64,000 bases of DNA, taken from assembly GCA_014529385.2 (NCBI GenBank), contig CM043956.1:85055721-85119720 (forward strand). Direction: 5' to 3'. Made by a program: the position numbers and the translations under genes. This DNA comes from Adiantum capillus-veneris (taxonomy: Eukaryota; Streptophyta; Polypodiopsida; Polypodiales; Pteridaceae). The notes under the pieces were generated by a model that saw only the letters and a program-made list of their open reading frames with translations, was not told where the DNA came from and made no database searches. Of this stretch, positions 33,525 through 46,840 are shown piece after piece. Within the stretch, counting starts at the first letter, position 1. Every line of letters starts with the position of its first letter.

Positions 33525-34865
33525 GTTGCTACTTGAGTCAGGTAGAGGCTGCATGAACTTGCAATTCTAAAGCATCAAGCATAGTTATATGGCTGAGTGG
33601 GTCTAAACCAACACCACAACTGTACTCTCCTCCACACACGTGCAAGTTTTCCATCACACCCAACTCTTAGGATACATCACGTGCTACACCACAATTTTTT
33701 TTGTAGTGAGAGCTTCCTTAACCCCCAACATGCGATGTCATGAGGGCACTTGGAATGCCTATCAATAAAGAAGGAGCATCATTACCTCTCCATAGGCCCC
33801 AATATCCATGACAATAAGTCATCTATCACCCAACAAGCACTCCAATAAAAGGAGAAACAAAGATCTTGAGTTTGCCTTTCTAGTGCATGGTTAATGAATC
33901 AAGATTTAGAGGCCGCATTAGTTGGCCCTATCAATGAAAGCTTCAAGATATCTAGCACAAGTCAATGATATATGTTTTATAAAGACTCTAAGTGTAAGAA
34001 GGAAATAGGAAGGTTGCGATCCAAGACCCCGAGTCTTACAAGTGAGATATCCTTGTGCATCGAATCGTACCAGATAGCCATGTACCTTGCCTTTGTGATC
34101 ATATGACAAAGATTGCGGACGATGTAGAGCCCACATGTTAAAGGATGCTATGGGAGATCTAAAGTGGGAGCATGGCATGGATAAGGAGATACACTTGATG
34201 CAAAACCTAGTTGGAAATTGACAAGCTTGTGGCAAGCTTTCATGTGCCTTCCACCATCACATGTGCCTAGTGTTTAGCAAGAAGCATCCTAAGGTTGCAT
34301 TGTCTAGTACAAAGGTAAGAGTGCAAGGGTGGAATTGTGGCAACATATGAGGTGGAATATATGGCTAAATACCCTGTTTTGAGACTTGGCCATGCACACA
34401 CAAGGATATGTTGTAATTCATTCTCACAACATGAGGTGCATATATATGTGGGAGAAAGCCAATTGTTTCATCTTTGAAGATATAAAGATTTTTTCATGCA
34501 ACCAATCTAGTTTTCTCGCTAACTCAAATGCGTTTATAATGTAAGTATAAGGTTGCTATAGCCCCACATGTTTTTGATTGTGCATACAATTAAGTACAAA
34601 AACGTTGAATTTTTTGTATTTTGCATACCTATCACCGGTGTTTGCATGACTTCATTGTTACCATATACATGTGGCAGTGTTATGTGTGAACACACTTAGG
34701 ACCTTCGGGGCATTGTTTCCCTCACTAGAAGGTTTTTTCTCCTGCACATTGTATATACACCCATCATTCTAGGGCTACCTATACCTATCTTTCCATTGCA
34801 CACTAAGTAATACACTCTCTGTTGTGCGCCTTCAGCTTCCTTCATCTTCTCCAAGCTATGTGTGT

Positions 34866-36245
34866 TGTCATAAAATATAATATCTAATATCTAACCAACC
34901 CAAATGATTTTCTCATATTAAATTGATCACTTAATGTGGGAGAATAAACGGGAACAAGTGTTAAGATATAGACATGTGCTTATAGATCTATCTCAACACG
35001 GGGCCAATGGTAAAGGGGCCCAAATGAGAGATGGTCTATCAAAGAGCAAGGCTAACAAATGGAGCATAAGACCTTAGGGTTAGCTTCATTGAAGATCTCC
35101 AATAATGTGTGTAAAAGGCCTTTGACCTTAGGTAAGCTAGGGCTGAGCTTGAGGCGCGGGAACCCGACCCAGCTCGAGGTGCTTATCTTGCTTGTCATGC
35201 TTGATGACTAAGGTGCTTGAGGTTCTTGATGATTGAGATGCTTGAGATGCTTGAGGTGCTTGACATGCTTGAGATGCTAAGGTTGCACTTGAGGTGAGAA
35301 CCCAGCCCAAGCTTAAAGTGCTTATGAGCCAAGCTTGTGGTGGGAACTGGGCCTATGCATGAGGGGCTTGAGGTGTCAAAAAGTCAAAGATTCAATCCCT
35401 ACAAGGAGGGGGCAAGCCCTACATGAAGGGGGATGAGAGAGAACACCCACACACTCACACAAGGCATGCATGGTACAAATAAAGCAAAAGGGACACTTGT
35501 CAAGTTCCTCCTCATGTTGCCCTCATGGTGTGCCTGAAGCCTATTGGTTGGCCACCCAAGGGGTCCAATAATAATTTACAAGATTTAATTAAATGATTTA
35601 TCATTTATCTAGCCCTCTCTCTCAAAGGGGAAAGGGGGACACTTGTCTCAAGGCTACCCTTGCTGCCTGTAATGCCTCCTGCTTGTGATTGGCTAGGCCT
35701 AGACGGGTCCAATGGGCTTCAAGCATGAGCTACAAGGGGGGGTCGACCCAAGCAAGGTAGGGGGTTTCTTAGGGGGTATACTCACCCACACACACTAAAA
35801 AACACTCTCATTGTGTGCTATGCAAAGTGCAAGAACTCCCTCTCCTTCTCCAAGCAGGTACAGGTTGAGAGCCTACACCAACACTCTTGGATATGGAGTG
35901 CAAATCCAACCAAGAGCCATGTTTCATTGCTTAAGCTTGCCATGTACTTCTTCTTCATTACTATGCTATTATGTATGCTAGCAACAACAGTTATGATAAG
36001 TGAGGAACTAATTCTTTCTCCTACGAAATGTTTCTCTTCCTCTTCCCTACCCTCATTCCCTGCTAGCTCTCTCCACCTATGAAGGTGTTTGAGGTCTTGG
36101 GACTGAGGCTTGGGATAGTTAAAGCTTTCTTCAAGTTTATGTTATGTTTGTGATGCATGAAGCTTTCCATCTTCATTGCATCACCTAGGTCACCTTCGAA
36201 GGTGTTTGAGGTCTTGGGATAGTTAAAGCTTTCTTCAAGTTTATG
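34866..36245 (+). mobile_element. Chromovirus-family LTR fragment in unit 2
   Basis: TGTCATAAAATATAATATC and the following 775 bases match the 3' LTR of the chromovirus at 63225, and 36142-36193 matches its 5' LTR remnant at 57402-57452. The last ~290 bases of that LTR (57453-57739) are missing; instead a ~118-bp segment (36079-36196) is partly repeated. No internal coding sequence adjoins it, so it is a truncated solo-type LTR. It carries a GATGCTTGAG-type 10-bp minisatellite at about 35200-35280. Confidence 0.78.
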
Positions 36246-37348
36246 TTATAACACATATTTAGGAATTTTGGGAAAAATGCGTATTTTTGGGACAAATGTT
36301 TGTGAACCAAGTTCTTGAGTGGTGGTTGCATTGTGTTATGTTGTGGTATTGTCAAGTTCTAGAGTAGAGTTTGCATTATGCTAGGTTACATCATCATCAA
36401 CCATTGGTTTCAACTTTGCTACGTTGCATCATCGTCAATTGCTGGGTGGCCAAATCTACTAACTCACAAAAGTTGCATTGTGCTAGGAATCATGAGTATA
36501 TAGAGAACTTGGAGTTAATGTTTGAATGGGGATTAAAAGTATCCACAATGAAATGGAAAAGGTTTATTTTTGACTTGTAAAGTGAAGGTAGCTCTGCCTT
36601 GTTCTACAAGTAGAAGCCTAATTTGAAGAAACTTGGAGGGCCTTAGATAGTTAAGTGTGGGGGACTACCATGTTCACTTCTTTGAAATCATGGTCTAGTT
36701 CTCCTACAAAACTCAATCTTGGAATGTGTTAGTTTGTGATAGAGAAAGAATTTCTATTTTATGTCGCACAATGAAAGAATAGGGGCTTTTTCTTTATTTG
36801 TAGATCCCAGTGAATAATTATTCTACAAGAGAAAATGCTAAACCTTGATTTGTAGTCAAGGTGAAACATTGAAACTTGAGCTAGCTAGAACACTCACTAC
36901 AAGAGCAACAACTTAAAACCCACAAGCAAGTTTCATTTACAAATTGGCAAGAGGTAGCAACAGACACTTGTAGGATAGAAGGTATTTTCTGTCATGTTTT
37001 GCCGTATGGTGCTCAACATTAGGAGATTCTTGAGAGAAACCGTATGCTACCTATGTGCATTGGAGGCCAAGGGGCTACTGACCCCCCATCAGCTCCAAGG
37101 TTAATTGCCCCAATAGTATCTAGTTAGGTAAGTGGTTCCTCCCTCACAAAAGCTATAGCACTTCTCTTGTACACTCTATTGGCAAGGCTCAAGCTAGAGA
37201 TTGAGGCTTCAAGTGCCACCCACAATTTAAAGATTCTAGTTGGTACTCGAGTTTTAGCTAAAACATCCAAAATAGAAAACTATAAGAAAAATGAAATAAA
37301 CTAAAAACAAGATGAAATTTGCGAGAGATTTTAGAGATTCTTAATGTT
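36246..37348. other. Noncoding segment right of the LTR, unit 2
   Basis: No gene supported. Repeated at 45207-46300. A 69-codon open frame at 36371-36580 recurs in unit 3 but has no recognisable domain. Confidence 0.55.
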
Positions 37349-38139
37349 GCAACATTTGGAATGGATGGTTGTGAAGAGGAAAGTTGCTCTATAGGAAGAT
37401 TTTCATCTTCTGAAAGAAATGGAAAAGCCTGAAGCAATGATTTAGTATCATCAGAATCATCCATGGACCATGAACCTCCCATAAGCTGTTCGTTAAAAGT
37501 AGCATCACGATTCACAATTACTTTCTTGGAGGAAGGGTCATAGAATTTGTAGCCTTTGGAAGTGTCAGAATATCCAATAAAAATAACTTTAAGACCAGGA
37601 GCATCAAGCTTTGTTCGTGTTTCTTTGGGAACATGAATATAAGCAATGCATCCAAAGGTTCGAAAATGAGATACAGAAGGAATGTCACCTGTCCATGCTG
37701 TGATGGGTATCTTACCAGAGGGTGCAGTAGTAGGAAGATGATTTTGAATAAATGATGCTGTCAAAGTAGCTTCAGCCCAGAAAACACGAGATAAGCCAGA
37801 ATGAATCAGCATACATCTTACAACATTGAGAATAGTGCGATTCTTTTGTTCAACAACACCGTTCTGTTGAGGCGAATATGGAATAGTGTGTTCATGATGA
37901 ATTCCACTATCAACATAGTAACTCACAAACTCTCGAGAAACATATTCGCCTCCATTGTCACTACGAAGCTTCTTAAGGCGACGACCAGTTTGAAGTTCTG
38001 CAGCCTTGTGGAATTGTTTGAAAACAGATAAGGCTTCAGATTTTTGTCTAAGTAGAAATACATTCGTATACCTTGAGAAATCATCAATGAAAGTAATGAA
38101 GTAGCGATATTGTGATCTCGAAGAAGGTAGAGGTCTATT
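37349..38139 (-). pseudogene. Duplicated Copia integrase fragment at the tandem junction
   Basis: Matches 28430-29220 almost base for base: SDNGGEYVSREF, PQQNGVVEQKNRT (Lys/Arg changed to Gln), AWTGDIPSVSHFRT. On the minus strand the frame crosses the junction at 37348 and continues into unrelated sequence (LRISKISRKFHLVFSL) before stopping at 37258, a chimeric ORF created by the duplication. The same tail occurs alone at 46211-46300. Confidence 0.9.
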
Positions 38140-38254
38140 GCAATCTAGGATTTGGGATGATGGGATCAGCTTTAAATTGGTCTAATTAGTAGCTTGATTA
38201 GGAGATTCAATATCTTAGATATTGCAATCGATCAAATTCTTTGTTTATATTAAA

Positions 38255-38876
38255 ATATTCTTCACTCACATTAAAACTAACTAGTGCAATCACTCCATGT
38301 GTGCAAATTGTTCACATTAACAGATTATTTACTCACACTAAAACTAAGTAGTGCAATCACTCCACATGTACAAAATCAAAATAAGAATCACATGCAAAAT
38401 TCATCACGATGAGAAAAGCATTAAGACTTTTAATACTGGTGAGATTTTTTACCTGGCTAGTCAAATATACATGCACTTTAAGCTAAGGGAGGGAGTAGAA
38501 GAACAGCTGAAGAAAAAGTGGAAAGTATGATGGAGTTCCAAACAATGGTCTTACAAATTTAAATGCTTATAGGCTTGATGGTCTAATTAAGAGTTCAATT
38601 AGGAGATTCAATATCTTAGATCTTTTACAACGGATCGGATTTTTGTTCACGTAAGAAGATTCTTTACTCACACCAAAACTAAGTAGTGCAATTCACTCTA
38701 GGTGTAGAAAAGCAAAAGAAGTATGACATGCAAAATTAGTCACGGGATATGGTGACGCATGTCTTCAAGTCCATCTGCCTTAAAGAAAGTATTAGGTTAA
38801 ACGATTCTAAGTTACTCACACTAAACTAAGTAGTGCAACCACTCTAGGTGTAGAAAATTAAGGTACCTTTTATTCC

Positions 38877-38917
<41 letters not shown>

Positions 38918-39575
38918 GCACGTGCGCGCGCGTGCACACACACACAAAAGAATCATCTCCAGAGTCACAACAATCGTCAATTGATTGTTGACCTTTCATA
39001 TAAATCACTCTTATGATTATTTACTCACACTAAAACTAAGTAGTGCAATCACTCCACATGTACAAAATCAAAATAAGAATCACATGCAAAATTTATCACG
39101 ACGAGAAAAACATTAAGACTTTTAATACTTGTGAGATTGTTTACCTGGCTAGTCAAATATACATGCACTTTAAGCGTAAGGGGGGGAGTAGAAGAACAAC
39201 TGAAGAAAAATCTTAACAAAAATTGAAAAGTATGATGGAGTTCCAAACAGTGGTCTTACAAGTTTTAAATGCTTATAGGCCCTTTGGTTTAATTTCGAGC
39301 TCAATTAGGAGATTCAATATCTTAAATCTTTTACAACGGATCGGATTCTTTGTTCACGTAAAAAGATTCTTTACCCACACTAAAACTAAGTAGTGCAATT
39401 CACTCTAGGTGTAGAAAAGCAAAAGCAGTATGACATGCAAAATTAGTCACGAGACATGGTGAGGCATGTCTTCAAGTCCATCGATCTTAAAAAAAAATAT
39501 TAGATTAGAAGATTGTAAGTTACTCACACTAAAACTAAGTAGTCCAATCACTCCAAGTGTAGAAAATAAAGCAAA
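38255..39575 (+). repeat. Upstream motif array of unit 3
   Basis: Same array as in units 1 and 2, with a CT/CG/CA array at 38880-38947 and a TG/GA array at 39628-39663 just beyond it. Confidence 0.85.
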
Positions 39576-39626
39576 AGAAGTATCACATGCAAAATTCGTC
39601 ACTAGAAAAGCATTAAGACCTTTAGG

Positions 39627-39662
<36 letters not shown>

Positions 39663-40039
39663 GGATTCCCTCAAGAGAAGAGGTAAGCAGTGACGAGAGA
39701 GAGAGAGGAAGGAGGAGGACACCTTGCAAGAAACAAAAGAGAGTAGCTTAGCCTATAGGATGGGACCTTGCCTTTTGAGATGGAAAGTACATGATGGGTA
39801 GAGAATATTAGTGCCCTTTATTTTTTTTTGGCATATGCGAACCCTGGACAAGGTTTAAGAAACAAAATCTAGAAATGCAATTGGCGTGAGTGAGCAGAAG
39901 AATTCGCAGGTGGGTGAAATCATGTAAAGAGGATCGACTGAAATCCAGAGCAAGATGACTAAAGCATACACACAAGCAAAAGGGTGGAGCCAGCCTTCAC
40001 CTTTACTAATTATAAGGAGCTAGCACACCATTACTTAGG

Positions 40040-40048
40040 TATATAAAT
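40040..40048 (+). promoter_or_regulatory. Putative TATA box of BPS1-like copy 3
   Basis: TATATAAAT, 91 bases before the ATG, as in copy 2. Confidence 0.6.
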
Positions 40049-40130
40049 GTGTGTGCTGATGAACCAGTTTTCCCAAGCACCGCGTTGATCATCAGCTTGT
40101 AGCCTCGTAGTCGATAAGATCAGCAGAAAA

Positions 40131-41186
40131 ATGGGCGCTGGCAACCTTCTGGCCTTGGTGGCCAGAGTACAGTCATTCCGCGTGAAGAACGCGGCCCCCC
40201 TTCAACTAGCAGCAAGCGCAGGTGCAGGTGCAGAGGAAGGTGACGTGCAGCTACTCATGGACAGCTTCCATGCCGACCTGGCACAGCGCGTCGGGCAGCT
40301 GCAGCTGCAGGGAGGAAGTGCGCATCTCAATTGGCTGCTTGACGCCTGCGCCTGCACGCTCTCCACCCACTCCGCTCTTGCCTCTGCTCTCAAGAATGCG
40401 CTTGCGCCTCCACCCGCCAATCAGCGCGCCGATGAGATGCTGAGCTTGCTGGACGCTTGCACCTCTCTCAAGCAGGTGGCAGACGACGTGGACCGCCAGC
40501 TGGGCTCCCTTCAGGCAGCGCTAGTTCAGAGCGCCCGAGGAGTACAGACCTCCAGAGCAGGTCGCCTGGCAGCAGCACGGCGGCTGCGACCGTGCTTAGA
40601 TGGCCTTCAATCGCTCAGCAGTGCCCAATACAGGCCCATCAAAGAGGCGCAGGCGGCCTTGCTGCTGGCGGCCAAGCGCGAGCTGCTGGCACCTGCAGCT
40701 AATTGTCGACGTGATCCCGCAGCACAGCCCCTCCATCACGCCTTGGATGGCACCTTGCTCATATCCCTGCTAGTGCTGGCCTCCGCCATCGCAACCTTCG
40801 CTCCCCCCCTCCGATCATCATCTGGCGCCATCCGCAGCGCCTGCAAGATCGTCGCCTCCAGCTGCAAGAGCGTCAGTAGCCTAGCGACGGCAACGATGTG
40901 GGGTGGGCCCCTGTGGCAGCTACAGTGTGACCTGAAGCAGGAGGACATGGGCGCTCTCTTTTTCGAGCTTCAAGGGCTGCACTTCCTCGCCGCCTCCATC
41001 CACGCCACCGTCTCCGGATCAGCTCATGCAGATCAGGCTACTGTTGCGGATCTGAGGCAGAGAATCGACAGCGTGCACAAGCGCTCGCAAGAAGCCCGAG
41101 CGTGTGTCACCGTGCTCCGCTCGCAACTGGCCTCCCTCTTCCAGGCCCTGCTGGTGCTCCGCCTCTCTCTCCTCGCCCTCCCCTGA
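40131..41186 (+). CDS. BYPASS1/ROH1-like protein, copy 3 (351 aa)
   Basis: Translates to the same 351 residues as copy 2, including the LSLLDACTSLKQVADDVDRQ stretch and the hydrophobic segment near 207-225. Promoter-proximal sequence (TATATAAAT, leader) is also the same, so copies 2 and 3 probably act as one function at doubled dosage. The right-hand flank holds the same CT/CA arrays and LTR fragment. Family assignment as for copy 1; a more general DUF793/DUF241-like label is the main alternative. Confidence 0.68.
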   Translation: MGAGNLLALVARVQSFRVKNAAPLQLAASAGAGAEEGDVQLLMDSFHADLAQRVGQLQLQGGSAHLNWLLDACACTLSTHSALASALKNALAPPPANQRADEMLSLLDACTSLKQVADDVDRQLGSLQAALVQSARGVQTSRAGRLAAARRLRPCLDGLQSLSSAQYRPIKEAQAALLLAAKRELLAPAANCRRDPAAQPLHHALDGTLLISLLVLASAIATFAPPLRSSSGAIRSACKIVASSCKSVSSLATATMWGGPLWQLQCDLKQEDMGALFFELQGLHFLAASIHATVSGSAHADQATVADLRQRIDSVHKRSQEARACVTVLRSQLASLFQALLVLRLSLLALP

Positions 41187-41395
41187 GAGACTGGCTGGAC
41201 CCACGTCCTTTCTCAAAAGGTTCCGGCCTCCGCCTGTGAATGTAAATACATTCAATTGTACAATATGGGAGAATGTGACTAATGCAATCCTCAAAAGTTT
41301 TGTTCCCCGTATCATTCCAATTTCCACTCTCTCCCTCTGTCTCTATGTGAGTAAAGCAATCCTAGAGAAATTTGGGCTTCGCTTTCAATTCCAAT

Positions 41396-41407
41396 TCTCT
41401 CTTTCTA

Positions 41408-41460
<53 letters not shown>
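41396..41460. repeat. (CT)n(CA)n microsatellite downstream of copy 3
   Basis: Counterpart of 32468-32532, slightly different block lengths. Confidence 0.94.
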
Positions 41461-41462
<2 letters not shown>

Positions 41463-42250
41463 GTTTCTTTTTGAGCTCTCAAACAATGTTGCTACTTGAG
41501 TCAGGTAGAGGCAACATGAACTTGCAATTCTAAAGCATTGACCACCTTTATCATAAGCAGCTATAAAAACGCTAGCACTAGCCGACTATAAGTAAAAATA
41601 ATAAATAAAACAAGAGGAGCAATAATGCATCATTAAGCTTAGCTCCCCATTTTCATTGGATCTACTAAGTGTGTGAAACAATCCAAATGAGAAAACATAA
41701 AAAACAAACTTAATAAGTTGCAAAGATTATCGAGTATTTTTCTTGATATTTGGAACGAGTGTCCTTTTTTAACAAATAACTTAATAAGTGACAATGTTGC
41801 TACTTGAGTCAGGTAGAGGCAGCATGAACTTGCAATTGTAAAGCATCAAGCATAGTTATATGGCCCAGTGGGTCTAATCCAACACCACAATTGTGCTCTC
41901 CTCCACACACGTACAAGTTTTACATCACTCTTAGGATACATCACATGCTACACCACGTCTTGTAGCATACGAATCAACTGTGTTTGTGTGACTTCATCCA
42001 TATTTACTCGTATATATACTTTATATCTATACACCTTGTTGATTCATTTTCATACAAACATGCACAAAGCATTAAAAACATCCAAACATGTTTTCTTATG
42101 ACAATTCTAGACATAAATAACCACACAGCCCAAAAATTGCATGAACAACAAAACTAGCTTCCACATTGTGACCATTTCAATCTTTTTGCTAAGCATGCAC
42201 TTATAGCCAGATTGGTAATGTATGCTTAGGTTTGGACCTAAGATACAAAT

Positions 42251-42464
<214 letters not shown>

Positions 42465-43805
42465 GTTGCTACTTGAGTCAGGTAGAGGCTGCATGAACTT
42501 GCAATTCTAAAGCATCAAGCATAGTTATATGGTTGAGTGGGTCTAAACCAACACCACAACTGTACTCTCCTCCACACACGTGCAAGTTTTCCATCACACC
42601 CAACTCTTAGGATACATCACGTGCTACACCACAATTTTTTTTGTAGTGAGAGCTTCCTTAACCCCCAACATGCGATGTCATGAGGGCACTTGGAATGCCT
42701 ATCAATAAAGAAGGATCATCATTACCTCTCCATAGGCCCCAATATCCATGACAATAAGTCATCTATCACCCAACAAGCACTCCAATAAAAGGAGAAACAA
42801 AGATCTTGAGTTTGCCTTTCTAGTGCATGGTTAATGAATCAAGATTTAGAGGCCGCATTAGTTGGCCCTATCAATGAAAGCTTCAAGATATCTAGCACAA
42901 GTCAATGATATATGTTTTATAAAGACTCTAAGTGTAAGAAGGAAATAGGAAGGTTGCGATCCAAGACCCCGAGTCTTACAAGTGAGATATCCTTGTGCAT
43001 CGAATCGTACCAGATAGCCATGTACCTTGCCTTTGTGATCATATGACAAAGATTGCGGACGATGTAGAGCCCACATGTTAAAGGATGCTATGGGAGATCT
43101 AAAGTGGGAGCATGGCATGGATAAGGAGATACACTTGATGCAAAACCTAGTTGGAAATTGACAAGCTTGTGGCAAGCTTTCATGTGCCTTCCACCATCAC
43201 ATGTGCCTAGTGTTTAGCAAGAAGCATCCTAAGGTTGCATTGTCTAGTACAAAGGTAAGAGTGCAAGGGTGGAATTGTGGCAACATATGAGGTGGAATAT
43301 ATGGCTAAATACCCTGTTTTGAGACTTGGCCATGCACACACAAGGATATGTTGTAATTCATTCTCACAACATGAGGTGCATATATATGTGGGAGAAAGCC
43401 AATTGTTTCATCTTTGAAGATATAAAGATTTTTTCATGCAACCAATCTAGTTTTCTCGCTAACTCAAATGCGTTTATAATGTAAGTATAAGGTTGCTATA
43501 GCCCCACATGTTTTTGATTGTGCATACAATTAAGTACAAAAACGTTGAATTTTTTGTATTTTGCATACCTATCACCGGTGTTTGCATGACTTCATTGTTA
43601 CCATATACATGTGGCAGTGTTATGTGTGAACACACTTAGGACCTTCGGGGCATTGTTTCCCTCACTAGAAGGTTTTTTCTCCTGCACATTGTATATACAC
43701 CCATCATTCTAGGGCTACCTATACCTATCTTTCCATTGCACACTAAGTAATACACTCTCTGTTGTGCGCCTTCAGCTTCCTTCATCTTCTCCAAGCTATG
43801 TGTGT

Positions 43806-45206
43806 TGTCATAAAATATAATATCTAATATCTAACCAACCCAAATGATTTTCTCATATTAAATTGATCACTTAATGTGGGAGAATAAACGGGAACAAGTG
43901 TTAAGATATAGACATGTGCTTATAGATCTATCTCAACACGGGGCCAATGGTAAAGGGGCCCAAATGAGAGATGGTCTATCAAAGAGCAAGGCTAACAAAT
44001 GGAGCATAAGACCTTAGGGTTAGCTTCATTGAAGATCTCCAATAATGTGTGTAAAAGGCCTTTGACCTTAGGTAAGCTAGGGCTGAGCTTGAGGCGCGGG
44101 AACCCGACCCAGCTCGAGGTGCTTATCTTGCTTGTCATGCTTGATGACTAAGGTGCTTGAGGTTCTTGATGATTGAGATGCTTGAGATGCTTGAGGTGCT
44201 TGACATGCTTGAGATGCTAAGGTTGCACTTGAGGTGAGAACCTAGCCCAAGCTTAAAGTGCTTATGAGCCAAGCTTGTGGTGGGAACTGGGCCTATGCAT
44301 GAGGGGCTTGAGGTGTCAAAAAGTCAAAGATTCAATCCCTACAAGGAGGGGGCAAGCCCTACATGAAGGGGGATGAGAGAGAACACCCACACACTCACAC
44401 AAGGCATGCATGGTACAAATAAAGCAAAAGGGACACTTGTCAAGTTCCTCCTCATGTTGCCCTCATGGTGTGCCTGAAGCCTATTGGTTGGCCACCCAAG
44501 GGGTCCAATAATAATTTACAAGATTTAATTAAATGATTTAGCATTTATCTAGCCCTCTCTCTCAAAGGGGAAAGGGGGACACTTGTCTCAAGGCTACCCT
44601 TGCTGCCTGTAATGCCTCCTGCTTGTGATTGGCTAGGCCTAGAGGGGTCCAATGGGCTTCAAGCATGAGCTACAAGGGGGGGTCAACCCAAGCAAGGTAG
44701 GGAGTTTCTTAGGGGGTATACTCACCCACACACACTAAAAAACACTCTCATTGTGTGCTATGCAAAGTGCAAGAACTCCCTCTCCTTCTCCAAGCAGGTA
44801 CAGGTTGAGAGCCTACACCAACACTCTTGGATATGGAGTGCAAATCCAACCAAGAGCCATGTTTCATTGCTTAAGCTTGCCATGTACTTCTTCTTCATTA
44901 CTATGCTATTATGTATGCTAGCAACAACAGTTATGATAAGTGAGGAACTAATTCTTTCTCCTACAAAATGTTTCTCTTCCTCTTCCCTACCCTCATTCCC
45001 TGCTAGCTCTCTCCACCTATGAAGGTGTTTGAGGTCTTGGGACTGAGGCTTGGGATAGTTAAAGCTTTCTTCAAGTTTATGTTATGTTTGTGATGCACGA
45101 AGCTTTCCATCTTCATTGCATCACCTAGGTCACCTTCGAAGGTGTTTGAGGTCTTGGGATTGAGGCTTGGGATAGTTAAAGCTTTCTTCAAGTTTATGTT
45201 ATAACA
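43806..45206 (+). mobile_element. Chromovirus-family LTR fragment in unit 3
   Basis: Copy of the 34866-36245 fragment. It keeps 13-14 bases (TTGAGGCTTGGGA) that unit 2 lost in the repeated ~118-bp segment. Confidence 0.78.
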
Positions 45207-46300
45207 CATATTTAGGAATTTTGGGAAAAATGCGTATTTTTGGGACAAATGTTTGTGAACCAAGTTCTTGAGTGGTGGTTGTATTGTGTTATGTTGTGGT
45301 ATTGTCAAGTTCTAGAGTAGAGTTTGCATTATGCTAGGTTACATCATCATCAACCATTGGTTTCAACTTTGCTACGTTGCATCATCGTCAATTGCTGGGT
45401 GGCCAAATCTACTAACTCACAAAAGTTGCATTGTGCTAGGAATCATGAGTATATAGAGAACTTGGAGTTAATGTTTGAATGGGGATTAAGAGTATCCACA
45501 ATGAAATGGAAAAGGTTTATTTTTGACTTGTAAAGTGAAGGTAGCTCTGCCTTGTTCTACAAGTAGAAGCCTAATTTGAAGAAACTTGGAGGGCCTTAGA
45601 TAGTTAAGTGTGGGGGACTACCATGTTCACTTCTTTGAAATCATGGTCTAGTTCTCCTACAAAACTCAATCTTGGAATGTGTTAGTTTGTGATAGAGAAA
45701 GAATTTCTATTTTATGTCGCACAATGAAAGAATAGGGGCTTTTTCTTTATTTGTAGATCCCAGTGAATAATTATTCTACAAGAGAAAATACTAAACCTTG
45801 ATTTGTAGTCAAGGTGAAACATTGAAACTTGAGCTAGCTAGAACACTCACTACAAGAGCAACAACTTAAAACCCACAAGCAAGTTTCATTTACAAATTGG
45901 CAAGAGGTAGCAACAGACACTTGTAGGATAGAAGGTATTTTCTGTCATGTTTTGCCGTATGGTGCTCAACATTAGGAGATTCTTGAGAGAAACCGTATGC
46001 TACCTATGTGCATTGGAGGCCAAGGGGCTACTGACCCCCCATCAGCTCCAAGGTTAATTGCCCCAATAGTACCTAGTTAGGTAAGTGGTTCCTCCCTCAC
46101 AAAAGCTATAGCACTTCTCTTGTACACTCTATTGGCAAGGCTCAAGCTAGAGATTGAGGCTTCAAGTGCCACCCACAATTTAAAGATTCTAGTTGGTACT
46201 CGAGTTTTAGCTAAAACATCCAAAATAGAAAACTATAAGAAAAATGAAATAAACTAAAAACAAGATGAAATTTGCGAGAGATTTTAGAGATTCTTAATGT

Positions 46301-46800
46301 AAGAAATTTAGACTCATGAGCTTCCGCTTGAGAGGCATTGCACATCATTTGAGGGAAAGGGACCACATGCCCTCCTATCAACATGGTGATCCTTTGCCCC
46401 AGCAACACCTAGATAGGTATGCCACACACATTTCATAAAAGCTCATGCTATTTTTTTAAGGTCATAGTTTAGAATGTATGATGAGAAATTGTATAAACAC
46501 ACTTCTGATACATAACTAAGGTGCCGAGGCTAATATTATCGTAGTAGAATGGAGATTAAGCACTTTTTATATACAAAAGGTGTATTCCTATTTCGTCTAG
46601 TTTGTCTGCTTCGTGAATACTCCTTTGAGATGATTGTCATGAATGGAGTATTGCGTAGTAGTAACACATAGACCACTCCACTAGTGTGTTGTTTGTAGGC
46701 CTGGAGAGTTGGTGCAATAATATATGTCTTTACTAACGCTAGTAATGGGGGTCGTCACAATATTGACCCCCTTACCTTAGGATTTGATACTTCTTTTACA
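46301..46800. other. Unique right flank of the tandem duplication
   Basis: No gene or repeat recognised. Confidence 0.5.
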
Positions 46801-46840
46801 ATTGTTAGAACACCTCCCACAGAGCAGACTATGGGTAGAG

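Noticed and set aside
35813-36082. 89-codon ORF in the LTR fragment, repeated at 44753
   Set aside because: Conserved only because the segment was duplicated; no recognisable domain, lies within LTR sequence.
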